A stretch of 10,835 nucleotides of DNA, from NCBI GenBank assembly GCA_027318525.1, contig DAHVPA010000048.1, positions 1 to 10,835 of the forward strand, in the 5' to 3' direction. The translations under genes were made by a program, and so were the position numbers. Origin of the DNA: Candidatus Cloacimonadota bacterium (GTDB taxonomy: Bacteria > Cloacimonadota > Cloacimonadia > Cloacimonadales > Cloacimonadaceae). Of this stretch, positions 1 through 6,324 are shown piece after piece. The notes beneath the pieces were generated by a model, which was not told the origin of the DNA, did not search any database, and was given only the letters and a program-made list of their open reading frames with translations. The first letter of the stretch is position 1, and every line of letters begins with the position of its first letter.

Positions 1-464
1 TCTCCGGCTCCCGAAGGTACCGGGATAATCGCCGGAGGAGCTATGAGAGCAATTTTTGAATTGAGCGGTATTAAAAATGTATTATATTCTTCTTCGCCTG
101 CATCAGAACCTCCGGGATCGCAAGAAAAATCCCTGATTTTCCCGACGTCGAATCCGGCAGTCCAGATGTAGTAAAACCTGCTGTTTTTCCTGACCTTAAG
201 ATTTATCCCGGCATAACTGGTAAAGTGCGGCAAGGACATGTATTCCAGATTCAGATAGTGTTCCAGGTTGGGATAAGCTGATTTATAGATGCGAAATCCC
301 AGTGAAGCTCCGCTCACAATTCCCAGGTTGGCAGAGAGGTTGATATTTCCCGGAATTACAAGTGCAGGTATATCGGTATCCTTCGCCTCCGATGCAAAAC
401 AGGCAAACGGTATCATTATTACAGCAACTATAATCAGGGAAAGGTATACACCACTTAATTTCAC
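1..464 (-). CDS. Secreted protein of unknown function, 3' end cut by the window edge
   Basis: Reading leftwards from a GTG at 464, a frame stays open for 154 codons to the window edge, so the C-terminus is missing. The N-terminus (VKLSGVYLSLIIVAV...FACFASEA) is a good Sec signal peptide: a Lys at position 2, a hydrophobic core to about residue 20, and a plausible signal peptidase I site after CFA. The mature part alternates short polar and aromatic stretches (for example NINLSANLGIVSGASLGFRI and RFYYIWTAGFDVG), as an outer-membrane beta-barrel or periplasmic beta protein might, but I recognise no family. It starts 6 nt after the stop of the 49-aa gene, so it is probably the last visible gene of the small-membrane-protein operon and may be translationally coupled. 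Only a weak purine-rich stretch precedes the GTG, so the exact start is uncertain. An ATG 16 codons downstream would destroy the signal peptide. Confidence 0.7.
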   Translation of the reverse strand, partial: MKLSGVYLSLIIVAVIMIPFACFASEAKDTDIPALVIPGNINLSANLGIVSGASLGFRIYKSAYPNLEHYLNLEYMSLPHFTSYAGINLKVRKNSRFYYIWTAGFDVGKIRDFSCDPGGSDAGEEEYNTFLIPLNSKIALIAPPAIIPVPSGAG

Positions 465-470
465 TATTTT

Positions 471-620
471 CTACTTCTTGAATACCCTGTAGGCAATCCA
501 TCCGGCGCACAGCGCGACCAGAATCCACAGCATCGGGTTATGCGAAATCACAGCAGAATAAACCAGTAACACCAAAACCAGTATGTAGATAATCAAGAGC
601 GGGAGTTGCATTTTTCCCAT
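471..620 (-). CDS. Two-helix small membrane protein, 49 aa
   Basis: A short frame from ATG at 620 to TAG at 471 encodes 49 residues (starts MGKMQLPLLIIYILVLV, ends IAYRVFKK). A GGAG Shine-Dalgarno lies 6 nt before the ATG, in the 17-nt gap after the preceding gene. It has two hydrophobic helices, about residues 6-25 and 30-44, and a basic C-terminal tail. The C-terminal half (HNPMLWILVALCAGWIAYRVFKK region) resembles the end of the 56-aa protein at 1448-1618: Asn, hydrophobic helix containing Trp, Arg, then a Lys-rich end. The two are therefore probable paralogs. I know no function for it. The good ribosome site, tight packing and paralogy make it more than a chance frame. Confidence 0.68.
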   Translation of the reverse strand: MGKMQLPLLIIYILVLVLLVYSAVISHNPMLWILVALCAGWIAYRVFKK

Positions 621-637
621 ATAAAACTCCTTTTATA

Positions 638-883
638 CTAAAACACAAACCTGAATAACAGCGCCACCAGCAAAGAACTGACAAGTCCCAGCAGAAAAGG
701 CTGGCGGGTTTCTGCATTGAACACGCGCAGGAGGGTGTAAACGGGTGCCAGAACAAACCAGATTACCTGTATCCAGGCCCAGACTTCACCCGAGTAGAGA
801 TAGTGCTTGTCCAATATCAGCAGCATCCAGAAAATCCCGTTGATGATAAACGAAAAGATGAAGTGCCGGATGTCGCTTTTCAT
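638..883 (-). CDS. Three-helix small membrane protein, 81 aa
   Basis: I chose the ATG at 883 (MKSDIRHFIFSF...) because it overlaps the upstream stop by 4 nt (ATGA), the usual sign of translational coupling; an in-frame ATG five codons earlier is possible. There are three hydrophobic segments, about residues 8-25, 36-54 and 62-80. Two kinds of relatedness are visible. The first helix (FIFSFIINGIFWMLLILDKH) shares the SF-x4-IFW-x-L pattern with the 84- and 91-aa neighbours. The third (NAETRQPFLLGLVSSLLVALLF) closely matches the end of the 96-aa first gene (ETRLPVYLALAASLIVALLY). It therefore links all four three-helix proteins into one paralogous set. Function is unknown; it would sit in the inner membrane. 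Confidence 0.75.
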   Translation of the reverse strand: MKSDIRHFIFSFIINGIFWMLLILDKHYLYSGEVWAWIQVIWFVLAPVYTLLRVFNAETRQPFLLGLVSSLLVALLFRFVF

Positions 884-1155
884 ATCTGAAACACCCATTT
901 CAAGAAGACTACCAGCAGAAAGGCTGCAAAGAAACCGAGGTTGCTGATAATGCCTCCGTCAATCTCGTCCATATCGTTTATTTTTATATAGCTAAAGGCA
1001 AATATGAGATACGCAACAAAGAGCAACACCCACCAGCTCATCAGGAAGCCCCAGATATTGAACACGCTGAATTTGTGAAACACCAGGGACAGCACCCAGA
1101 AGATAAGGCTAAATCCAAAGGAAACACTGAATAATACCTTAGTTTGTTTGCTCAT
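880..1155 (-). CDS. Three-helix small membrane protein, 91 aa
   Basis: The start is set at the ATG at 1155 (MSKQTKVLFSVSF...). AGAGGG ends 6 nt before this codon, whereas in-frame GTG and TTG codons just upstream are too close to it. There are three hydrophobic helices, about residues 7-26, 33-55 and 70-90. An acidic loop, NDMDEIDGG, lies between helices 2 and 3. The first helix (LFSVSFGFSLIFWVLSLVF) is strikingly like that of the 84-aa product upstream (LFILSFVFSLIFWILALLF), which indicates tandem duplication. The gene begins 10 nt after that neighbour's stop, and its own TGA is shared with the next start. No known family is recognised. Confidence 0.78.
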   Translation of the reverse strand: MSKQTKVLFSVSFGFSLIFWVLSLVFHKFSVFNIWGFLMSWWVLLFVAYLIFAFSYIKINDMDEIDGGIISNLGFFAAFLLVVFLKWVFQI

Positions 1156-1165
1156 CACCAACCCT

Positions 1166-1420
1166 CTAATTCAGCAGTTTAATTACAGCTTTTATCAGCA
1201 GCACCAGCAGCAAGGTTGACCATGCTCCCATCGTCTCGTAGATTTGGAAATTAACGAAATCAGGTTCTCTAAAGGCAAATATATAAAACAGGTAAAAAGC
1301 TAACCAGAACGGCAGGTACCACTGCCAGAAATTGTGCTTGGGAAAAAGCAGAGCCAGTATCCAGAAGATTAGGCTGAATACAAAGGAGAGGATAAACAGG
1401 ATGCGGTTGGGGGTAGTCAT
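1166..1420 (-). CDS. Three-helix small membrane protein, 84 aa
   Basis: The frame runs from ATG at 1420 (MTTPNRILFILSF...) to TAG at 1166. AAGGAG lies about 11 nt upstream. There are three hydrophobic segments, about residues 7-26, 32-50 and 62-83, rich in Phe and Trp. A short polar loop, FREPDFVNFQIYET, lies between helices 2 and 3. It is the closest relative in the window of the 91-aa product that follows (shared LF-x2-SF-x-FSLIFW-x-L-x-L-x-F-x-K pattern). The gap to the preceding 56-aa gene is 27 nt, the largest in the run. No function can be assigned from sequence; bacteriocin-immunity-like or membrane-stress roles are only possibilities. Confidence 0.78.
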   Translation of the reverse strand: MTTPNRILFILSFVFSLIFWILALLFPKHNFWQWYLPFWLAFYLFYIFAFREPDFVNFQIYETMGAWSTLLLVLLIKAVIKLLN

Positions 1421-1447
1421 CTCAGAGCAAACTCCTTATTCATTTAC

Positions 1448-1618
1448 TCATTTTTCTTTGAGTAACCTCCAGGCCCAGAAAAACATCAAGACTACCAAAA
1501 TTATTATATATAACCAATTGCCTCTGCCAAACCCAAACTTGAGATTAAAATAGAAACCGGCAACCAAAATAGGAATAAAGAGTAATTTTAATAGTAGTTT
1601 CCAGTTTATGCGTTTCAT
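1448..1618 (-). CDS. Two-helix small membrane protein, 56 aa
   Basis: An ATG at 1618 preceded by AGGAG with a 7-nt spacer opens a 56-residue frame ending in TGA at 1448. The product starts MKRINWKLLLKLLFIPILVA and ends WAWRLLKEK. It has a basic N-terminus, two hydrophobic helices (about residues 8-24 and 36-52) and a Gly/Arg loop (KFGFGRGN) between them. The charge pattern suggests both termini in the cytoplasm. It resembles the 49-aa product at 471-620, particularly in the second helix and its Arg/Lys-rich end. It starts 13 nt after the stop of the 96-aa gene. Because it is so short, support rests on the ribosome site, packing and paralogy rather than a known family. Confidence 0.7.
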   Translation of the reverse strand: MKRINWKLLLKLLFIPILVAGFYFNLKFGFGRGNWLYIIILVVLMFFWAWRLLKEK

Positions 1619-1631
1619 AGCCGTGCTCCTG

Positions 1632-1922
1632 TTAAAACATTCCCAGCATCAATGTAATCCCTTTGTAAAGCAGTGCTACAATAAGCGACGCAGCCAATGC
1701 CAGATAGACTGGCAGGCGTGTTTCTGTCGGGTTCAGGTAGTCCCAGCCGATATAGAAAACCAGTCCGAAATCCAATCCGATAGTAATTACCAGAGTGCGG
1801 AGCCACAACCTGATTAACCAGAAATGCCAATCGCCATGCGAGATGACCATTACCACCACAAACGAAGTCAGCAGTATTAGCAATGCCAGCGCAAAAGTGA
1901 GGACGAATTTCTCCCGGAACAT
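1632..1922 (-). CDS. Three-helix small membrane protein, 96 aa, first gene of the operon
   Basis: The frame runs from ATG at 1922 (MFREKFVLTFALALLILL...) to TAA at 1632. AGGA lies about 11 nt upstream, inside a very short leader after the candidate promoter at 1946-1974. There are three hydrophobic helices, about residues 5-27, 34-58 and 70-93. The loop between helices 1 and 2 (SHGDWHF) has two His. The segment NPTETRLPVYLALAASLIVALLY before the end matches NAETRQPFLLGLVSSLLVALLF of the 81-aa protein, so these two are paralogs although separated by three genes. It probably sits in the inner membrane. I do not recognise a named family. Confidence 0.78.
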   Translation of the reverse strand: MFREKFVLTFALALLILLTSFVVVMVISHGDWHFWLIRLWLRTLVITIGLDFGLVFYIGWDYLNPTETRLPVYLALAASLIVALLYKGITLMLGMF

Positions 1923-1945
1923 CTTTTCTAATTTCCTTTTAACTA

Positions 1946-1974
1946 ATAATTTATGTGGGTTAATTTTTTGTCAA
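1946..1974 (-). promoter_or_regulatory. Sigma70-like promoter of the small-membrane-protein operon
   Basis: On the minus strand a perfect TTGACA (1969-1974) is followed by a 17-bp spacer and AATTAT (1946-1951, four of six matches to TATAAT). Transcription would start near 1939, leaving a leader of about 17 nt that contains the AGGA of the first gene. Position, spacing and the absence of another gene upstream on this strand support it; no experimental evidence is available. Confidence 0.55.
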
Positions 1975-1984
1975 GGAGCATAAA

Positions 1985-1996
1985 GTCAGACCTGAC
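1985..1996. repeat. Small palindrome next to the operon promoter
   Basis: GTCAG-AC-CTGAC, with perfect 5-bp arms around a 2-bp centre, ends 11 bp upstream of the -35 box of the minus-strand promoter. This is a plausible place for an activator or repressor half-site pair. The arms are short enough to arise by chance. Confidence 0.3.
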
Positions 1997-2178
1997 GGAG
2001 ACTGTCATGCATAGGGCTTAACCCTTGCCGGGATTGGATTTATGCAGTCCTCCCCGCGTAAGCACTCCATTCCTGCTGCCATTCATTAACTGCTTCTTAT
2101 CTCCTGCAGACCTTTTATTCTTCAGAGATGAGCTTGATTCGGGGGTCTTTTCGAGTTTTGGTCCCCCTCTTTTGCCAA
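1997..2178. other. Intergenic stretch without a supportable gene
   Basis: This segment lies between divergent transcription units. Both strands contain roughly 70-codon open frames through 2018-2243, but neither has a ribosome site or a convincing protein (the minus frame is Lys/Ser/Gly rich, the plus frame Phe/Leu/Pro rich), and both run into the low-complexity repeats. A G5/C5 pair at 2141-2145 and 2163-2167 could close a weak hairpin before CTCTTTT. The composition differs from the AT-rich repeat array beside it. It may be a copy of a dispersed intergenic element, but that cannot be tested within one window. Confidence 0.35.
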
Positions 2179-2288
2179 TATACTTCAAATCTATATCAAA
2201 AGTGTTTCTAAAGTATTTTAAATGTATTCTTGAATACATTTGATATACATTTGATTTCCTTTTGGTATGCTTTTGATCTACTTTTGGT
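2179..2288. repeat. Degenerate 11-bp tandem repeat array, ten units
   Basis: The sequence divides without gaps into ten 11-bp units. In order these include TATACTTCAAA, TCTATATCAAA, AGTGTTTCTAA, AGTATTTTAAA, TGTATTCTTGA, ATACATTTGAT twice in identical form (2234-2244 and 2245-2255), TTCCTTTTGGT, ATGCTTTTGAT and CTACTTTTGGT. The shared core is a short T-run in the middle of each unit followed by purines. The later units (2234-2288) are clearest. The 11-bp period is close to one helical turn, so the T-runs lie on one face of the DNA, as in intrinsically curved or protein-binding DNA. The array ends 135 bp before the start of the exported propeller-like gene. Confidence 0.7.
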
Positions 2289-2422
2289 ATTGAGATGGAA
2301 GGCGGAGATTGGTGTCAAATATTCTGATTTTGGTTGACAAAATTAGCACCCTCATCCTCTTAACCAGCATCACGGCAGGCATAGTGCACTTGCCGGGGAA
2401 AAAATCATATAAGGAGCAAAAC
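2289..2422 (+). promoter_or_regulatory. Leader region of the exported propeller-like gene
   Basis: This 134-bp region must hold the promoter of the gene at 2423. A perfect TTGACA sits at 2334-2339, but nothing close to TATAAT lies 16-18 bp further on (best is TCTTAA), so the promoter call is weak. The ribosome site AAGGAG at 2411-2416, 6 nt before the ATG at 2423, is strong and decides the start. An earlier in-frame start near 2309 would put about 38 non-signal residues before a clear signal peptide. Confidence 0.4.
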
Positions 2423-3445
2423 ATGAAACGGATTTTGATACTGTGCACTCTCTTGTTGGCGTGGCTTGCCTTGTGGAGCCAGACCGCCGGGGAAATCCTG
2501 AACAGCAAAGACGTCATCGCATACATCAACAAAGCCGGAGTTTTCCTGATGGATGTCAACACAGGAAAGGAAGTGAAGGTTCCGGTGAGCGGAGAATCGA
2601 CATCCCTGATCTGGGATAAAACAGGCTCTCACTTATACAGAGTCAATTACAGCCAGAATTTTGGCAGCAGCAGCGACACATTGTTGCTGTCGGAAATCCA
2701 ATTGCCTTCCCTGCAGGAAAAAATCTTGCTTGATATTCCCGTGGATGCTTCTGTTACACTGAACCTGAGTCCTCAACTGGGAACGGATGGCAGAATATAT
2801 CTGTATGAGCTGCAGGAAGAATATGACGAATATGATGATGAATATTATAAAGAATGGTATGTAAACTACTATTACAATCCCGAAACGGGGAAAATGGAAG
2901 AAATGGAAGAGGGAGAAATGTCTGCAGCCACTTATTTTCCTTCTTACCTGAAAAAGATAGTGACAGATGGCTACGGTATCAAAAATGAATTTGCAGAACA
3001 TCCGTCAGGACTGCTTTACGAGCTTTTCATCACAGACAATCCCGATGCTGCCAAACCTGTTTACAGACAACTGACCCACTTTGACCCCAAAGGCGAAGAA
3101 ATCAATCCCAACGGCAATCTGACCGACTTCTGGGTCTCACCCAATGACAGCCTGATCGTGTATTCCTATCATTACTATATCAGCGACCCGGGCGGGGATT
3201 TCGGATATAATCATGTGATTACACGGGACGGCAAAAAAACTATACCCATACCGATTGCTTCTGCGATCAAGGAATTGACAAGTATGACCTGGACGCCTGA
3301 CAGCCGTCTGGTTTTTTGCCGTTCGGTGGAACAACCGAAAGGCACAGTCGAGCTCTGTATTCTGGACAAAAACTGGAAGGTGAGAACTCTGAAAAGCCTG
3401 GATGAATACGACTTTCCCAAAGTTTATTACAGACACAGCCAATAA
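2423..3445 (+). CDS. Exported beta-propeller-like protein (WD40/TolB-type repeats), 340 aa
   Basis: MKRILILCTLLLAWLALWSQTAG is a typical Sec signal peptide, cleaved around residues 19-23. The mature protein has propeller-like strands. Examples are AYINKAGVFLMDVNTGKEV (33-51) followed by SLIWDKTGSHLYRV (61-74), DFWVSPNDSLIVYSYHYY (235-252) and SMTWTPDSRLVFCRS (287-301). These S/T-W-[ST]PD-[GS]-x-L-[IV] blocks are characteristic of WD40-like PD40/TolB repeats. The family assignment is by pattern only, and the number of blades is unclear. Residues 128-167 form an unusual Glu/Asp/Tyr-rich insertion. The protein is probably periplasmic or surface-exposed and may bind a partner, but no enzymatic motif is visible. 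It is monocistronic: it converges on the lipoprotein gene downstream and shares the terminator between them. Confidence 0.8.
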   Translation: MKRILILCTLLLAWLALWSQTAGEILNSKDVIAYINKAGVFLMDVNTGKEVKVPVSGESTSLIWDKTGSHLYRVNYSQNFGSSSDTLLLSEIQLPSLQEKILLDIPVDASVTLNLSPQLGTDGRIYLYELQEEYDEYDDEYYKEWYVNYYYNPETGKMEEMEEGEMSAATYFPSYLKKIVTDGYGIKNEFAEHPSGLLYELFITDNPDAAKPVYRQLTHFDPKGEEINPNGNLTDFWVSPNDSLIVYSYHYYISDPGGDFGYNHVITRDGKKTIPIPIASAIKELTSMTWTPDSRLVFCRSVEQPKGTVELCILDKNWKVRTLKSLDEYDFPKVYYRHSQ

Positions 3446-3472
3446 ATAGCTACAACCAGTTTGACGCTAAAT

Positions 3473-3506
3473 AAAAAGGCTGCCCTGAGAGGCAGCCTTT
3501 GTTTTT
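3473..3506. terminator. Bidirectional intrinsic terminator between convergent genes
   Basis: A perfect 10-bp stem, AAAGGCTGCC (3475-3484) with GGCAGCCTTT (3491-3500), encloses a 6-nt loop. On the plus strand it is followed by GTTTTTCTT. On the minus strand the A-rich left flank gives TTTTTATTT. It can therefore end the propeller-like gene (stop at 3445) and the minus-strand lipoprotein gene (stop at 3525). Confidence 0.9.
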
Positions 3507-3524
3507 CTTGTTTGGAGGGGTCGC

Positions 3525-6176
3525 TTATCGAAGTTTGAACTTTGGTTTAAGGTTACGCAGGTTGTTACTGCCTTTGAAACGGGTCTGGCTCTTGAGGGCA
3601 GTGCTAAAGCTGGCTCCTCCTGAAACCTGGATAAATCCGGTTCCGACGGGAACATTACCCAATCCATTATGATCGTAACCCCAGGTTACAATGCTGCCAT
3701 CCGCCCTGAGCGCTAAATTATGTACCAAACCTGCGGAAATTGTGGTAAAATCGTTACCGGCAGGAGCAGTAGCTTGACCTTGGCTGTCGCTGCCCCAGGC
3801 TACGATGGTGCCGTTGGAACGCTTGGCTATACAATGCTGCCCACCGGCTGAAATATCAGTGTAAACATTATCGGAAGGTGCATTAAGCTGACCGCTGTCA
3901 TTATTTCCCCAGGCAATTACTCCACCGGTGGAACGCAGAGCAAGTCCAAACGCGTCTCCGGCTGAGATTAAAACAAAATTGCTGTCCGGCGGAACGTTGC
4001 ACTGACCATCGAAATTATCACCCCAGGCAACGATTTTGTTATTGCTGGTGAGTGCCAGACTAAAGGCTCCTCCGGCAGAAATTCCCTGATACGTATAACC
4101 CACAGCCGGGGGAACAGTGCACTGACCCTGGTCATTACTTCCCCAGGCAACAATGGTACCGTCGGCTTTCAGAGCAAGACTATGAGTTCCGCCCGCTGAG
4201 ACGGCAACATAGTTATTGCCGGGAGGGAAATTGCACTGCTGAAGGGTATTATCACCCCAAGCCGCCAAAGACCCATTGGAGCGCAGGGCAACAGTATGCG
4301 CAGTGCCTGAATCTATTTGGATAAAACCGGTGCCTATAGGCACATTGCACTGTCCAGCTTCATTTAAACCCCATGCATATATCTGGTTGCTATTTTCAAT
4401 CTGGTATTGGGCAGTAGCAGTGGCACTGGGATCCCAGCCAACCCGGAAGGCTTTGGCTTTTACTTGCGTGGATGAAGACAGATAAATCGGGTCTTCGTAT
4501 AAGGTGGAGTTTTCGTCAGGTTCTGAACCATCGGTGGTATAGAAAATATCAGCACCGGTGGTTGTGCATTCTATTGAGACAGACTGTGGAGACGTATAAA
4601 GCAAGGAAGGGTCAGGACTGAAGGTGGGTGTGGCAACCGTCCTTTCCACATTGTAGAAAGCAATAACCACGGGACTGGGAGTCATATTTTCTTTATAAGC
4701 AATGGCTCTGATCTCAGTGGTCTGGGTTATCTGAATCGGGTAAATCGTATACATGGGGGTAATAACAGATGGGTCTGTGTGGTCAAGAGTATAGTGTATG
4801 GTTGCACCGGGAGTCGGACAACTGAGTGTGACTTCCAGAGGTTCATTATATGTGACACTCGGGTCAGGATTGAAGACAGGCGAAGCCACTGTGTTTGTAA
4901 TGAGATAATTGCCAACAGTGATGGAACTGGGAGTCAGACCGGGTTTGTAAGCTATGGCCTGGATGACAGAATTAGCCACAACATTGATGGGATTGGTATA
5001 GAGGGTGGAATTGGGTCCGGGTGTACTGCCGTTGATTGTATAACGGATTTCAGCATCTTCGGTGGCTGATGAAATGCTAACCACCTGTGGTCCGGAATAA
5101 CTGCCCTGAGGAGGATTGAAGGTCGGGGCATTAACTTTGATAGTGTAAGTTCCAGTGGAGATATTGCTGCCATTCCAGCCGTCCTTGAAAGCTCTGGCTT
5201 TAAGAGTGGCAGTTCCGGCAATCAAAACAGGTGAAAAATATGTGGACGAATCCAAAGTCGGTTCGCTGCCGTCGGTAGTGTAATGAATCTCTGCACCTGC
5301 TGTTGTGGAGGAAATGGCAACATTTTGAGGAACAAAGAAAGTTCCGGGATTGGGTGCAAAAGTAGGCGCTGCCACTTTGAATGTATAGTTGGCAGAAACA
5401 GTAGCACTGGGATTCCAGCCTGTTTTGAAAGCGCGTACTTTGAGATTAGTAGTCTCAGCTATTTCCATATATTCTGTGTATAATAAAGAAGTTTCAGTAG
5501 GTTCGGTGCCATCAGTCGTGTAACGGATAGAGGCTCCCTGCGTGGGTGTGCTGATGGTCAGATTAAACGGAGTGTAAAAAGTCCCGCTATTGGCACTGAG
5601 AGTAGGTTGGGCAACATTAAAAGTATAGGTAGAGGATATCGTCTGACTGGGATTCCAGCCCTCCATAAAACCTTTTGCTTTTAAAGTTGTATTTCCATCA
5701 ATCACCAGTGGAGCAGTGTAGATGGGAGAAGCTTCTGTAGGTTCATTGCCGTCAGTTGTATAGTGCACCACAGAGCTTTGGGTAACTGAGAAAATCGTAA
5801 CGGTCTGAGGTGTGGAAAAAGTGCCACCCAAAGGAGTGAAATAGAGGGTGCCAACGTTGAAATTATACGTAGCCGTAGCAATAGCGCTGGGTTTCATTTT
5901 CACTCTGTATGCTTTGGCTTTAATCGTAGTTCCAGCGTTGATGTTGAGAGGAGTGTTGTATAGTGTGGAAAGATCGGAGGGTTCTGTTCCATCCGTCGTA
6001 TAATAGAGACTAACGCCTGATGTATTGCACTTGATTTCCACAGCTTGAGCAGAAAAATAAGTCCCGCCTGCCGGATTGAAAAAAGGCGTCGTAATTGTTT
6101 CCTGCGGTTCTGTTGATTTTTCGCAGGCAAATAGCAACAGGCAAATGGTTAAAAGTATCATCAGTTTCTTAATCAT
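3525..6176 (-). CDS. Surface lipoprotein: seven chitobiase-C-terminal-like repeats plus seven-repeat RCC1 domain, 883 aa
   Basis: The N-terminus (MIKKLMILLTICLLLFAC) is a lipoprotein signal with the lipid-accepting Cys at residue 18. From about residue 30 to 597 there are seven repeats of about 80 aa with the core Y-T-[TL/I]-D/N-G-x-x-P and ending in TLKAKAF-x-x-G-W-x-PS-x-x-x-x-x-Y. This matches the chitobiase/beta-hexosaminidase C-terminal (CHB_HEX_C, Fn3-like) family. Residues about 600-865 carry seven RCC1-type repeats of about 38 aa (V-A-WG-x-N-x-x-GQC-x-VPP, then ISAG-x-x-H-x-LAL-x-x-x-G). The tail is basic (ending LKPKFKLR). GGGGAG 7 nt before the ATG at 6176 fixes the start. No catalytic residues are evident. 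The likely role is a membrane-anchored stalk that displays a propeller for binding; bacterial RCC1-like domains are not expected to act as a Ran exchange factor. It is a paralog of the lipoprotein encoded upstream (6383-8713). Confidence 0.9.
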   Translation of the reverse strand: MIKKLMILLTICLLLFACEKSTEPQETITTPFFNPAGGTYFSAQAVEIKCNTSGVSLYYTTDGTEPSDLSTLYNTPLNINAGTTIKAKAYRVKMKPSAIATATYNFNVGTLYFTPLGGTFSTPQTVTIFSVTQSSVVHYTTDGNEPTEASPIYTAPLVIDGNTTLKAKGFMEGWNPSQTISSTYTFNVAQPTLSANSGTFYTPFNLTISTPTQGASIRYTTDGTEPTETSLLYTEYMEIAETTNLKVRAFKTGWNPSATVSANYTFKVAAPTFAPNPGTFFVPQNVAISSTTAGAEIHYTTDGSEPTLDSSTYFSPVLIAGTATLKARAFKDGWNGSNISTGTYTIKVNAPTFNPPQGSYSGPQVVSISSATEDAEIRYTINGSTPGPNSTLYTNPINVVANSVIQAIAYKPGLTPSSITVGNYLITNTVASPVFNPDPSVTYNEPLEVTLSCPTPGATIHYTLDHTDPSVITPMYTIYPIQITQTTEIRAIAYKENMTPSPVVIAFYNVERTVATPTFSPDPSLLYTSPQSVSIECTTTGADIFYTTDGSEPDENSTLYEDPIYLSSSTQVKAKAFRVGWDPSATATAQYQIENSNQIYAWGLNEAGQCNVPIGTGFIQIDSGTAHTVALRSNGSLAAWGDNTLQQCNFPPGNNYVAVSAGGTHSLALKADGTIVAWGSNDQGQCTVPPAVGYTYQGISAGGAFSLALTSNNKIVAWGDNFDGQCNVPPDSNFVLISAGDAFGLALRSTGGVIAWGNNDSGQLNAPSDNVYTDISAGGQHCIAKRSNGTIVAWGSDSQGQATAPAGNDFTTISAGLVHNLALRADGSIVTWGYDHNGLGNVPVGTGFIQVSGGASFSTALKSQTRFKGSNNLRNLKPKFKLR

Positions 6177-6208
6177 AAAAGAACTCCCCTCTAATTATCG
6201 GATTTATC

Positions 6209-6237
6209 ATTAACACTCTGTTTTTTCCGGGTTTCAA
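6209..6237 (-). promoter_or_regulatory. Candidate promoter of the RCC1 lipoprotein gene
   Basis: The minus strand has TTGAAA (6232-6237), a 17-bp spacer and GTTAAT (6209-6214, four of six matches to TATAAT). The start would be near 6202, about 26 nt before the ATG at 6176. The TTGAAA box is the same as the candidate -35 of the paralogous gene upstream. The rest of 6177-6324 holds nothing else I can support. Confidence 0.35.
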
Positions 6238-6324
6238 AACACACCGGTTGAATTTTTTCTGTTTATGGACTGATTATGCAATTAACTTTCCAATCAAGCG
6301 TTTTTTTATTATGCCGTGGTTCGT

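Noticed and set aside
2141..2170. Intrinsic terminator formed by G5/C5 and CTCTTTT
   Set aside because: The stem would have only five pairs around a long unpaired interior, and no plus-strand gene precedes it.
2018..2243. Small protein genes on either strand of the intergenic segment
   Set aside because: The plus frame begins only with TTG, neither has a ribosome site, and both include the 11-bp repeats as coding sequence.
2309..2422. Longer N-terminus for the propeller-like protein starting near 2309
   Set aside because: It would place about 38 residues before a textbook signal peptide, and the strong AAGGAG site directs initiation at 2423.
2633..3001. 122-codon frame on the minus strand inside the propeller-like gene
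   Set aside because: It is antisense to a well-supported gene, with a Phe/Ile-rich composition produced by the acidic Glu/Asp/Tyr codons of the real frame and no ribosome site.
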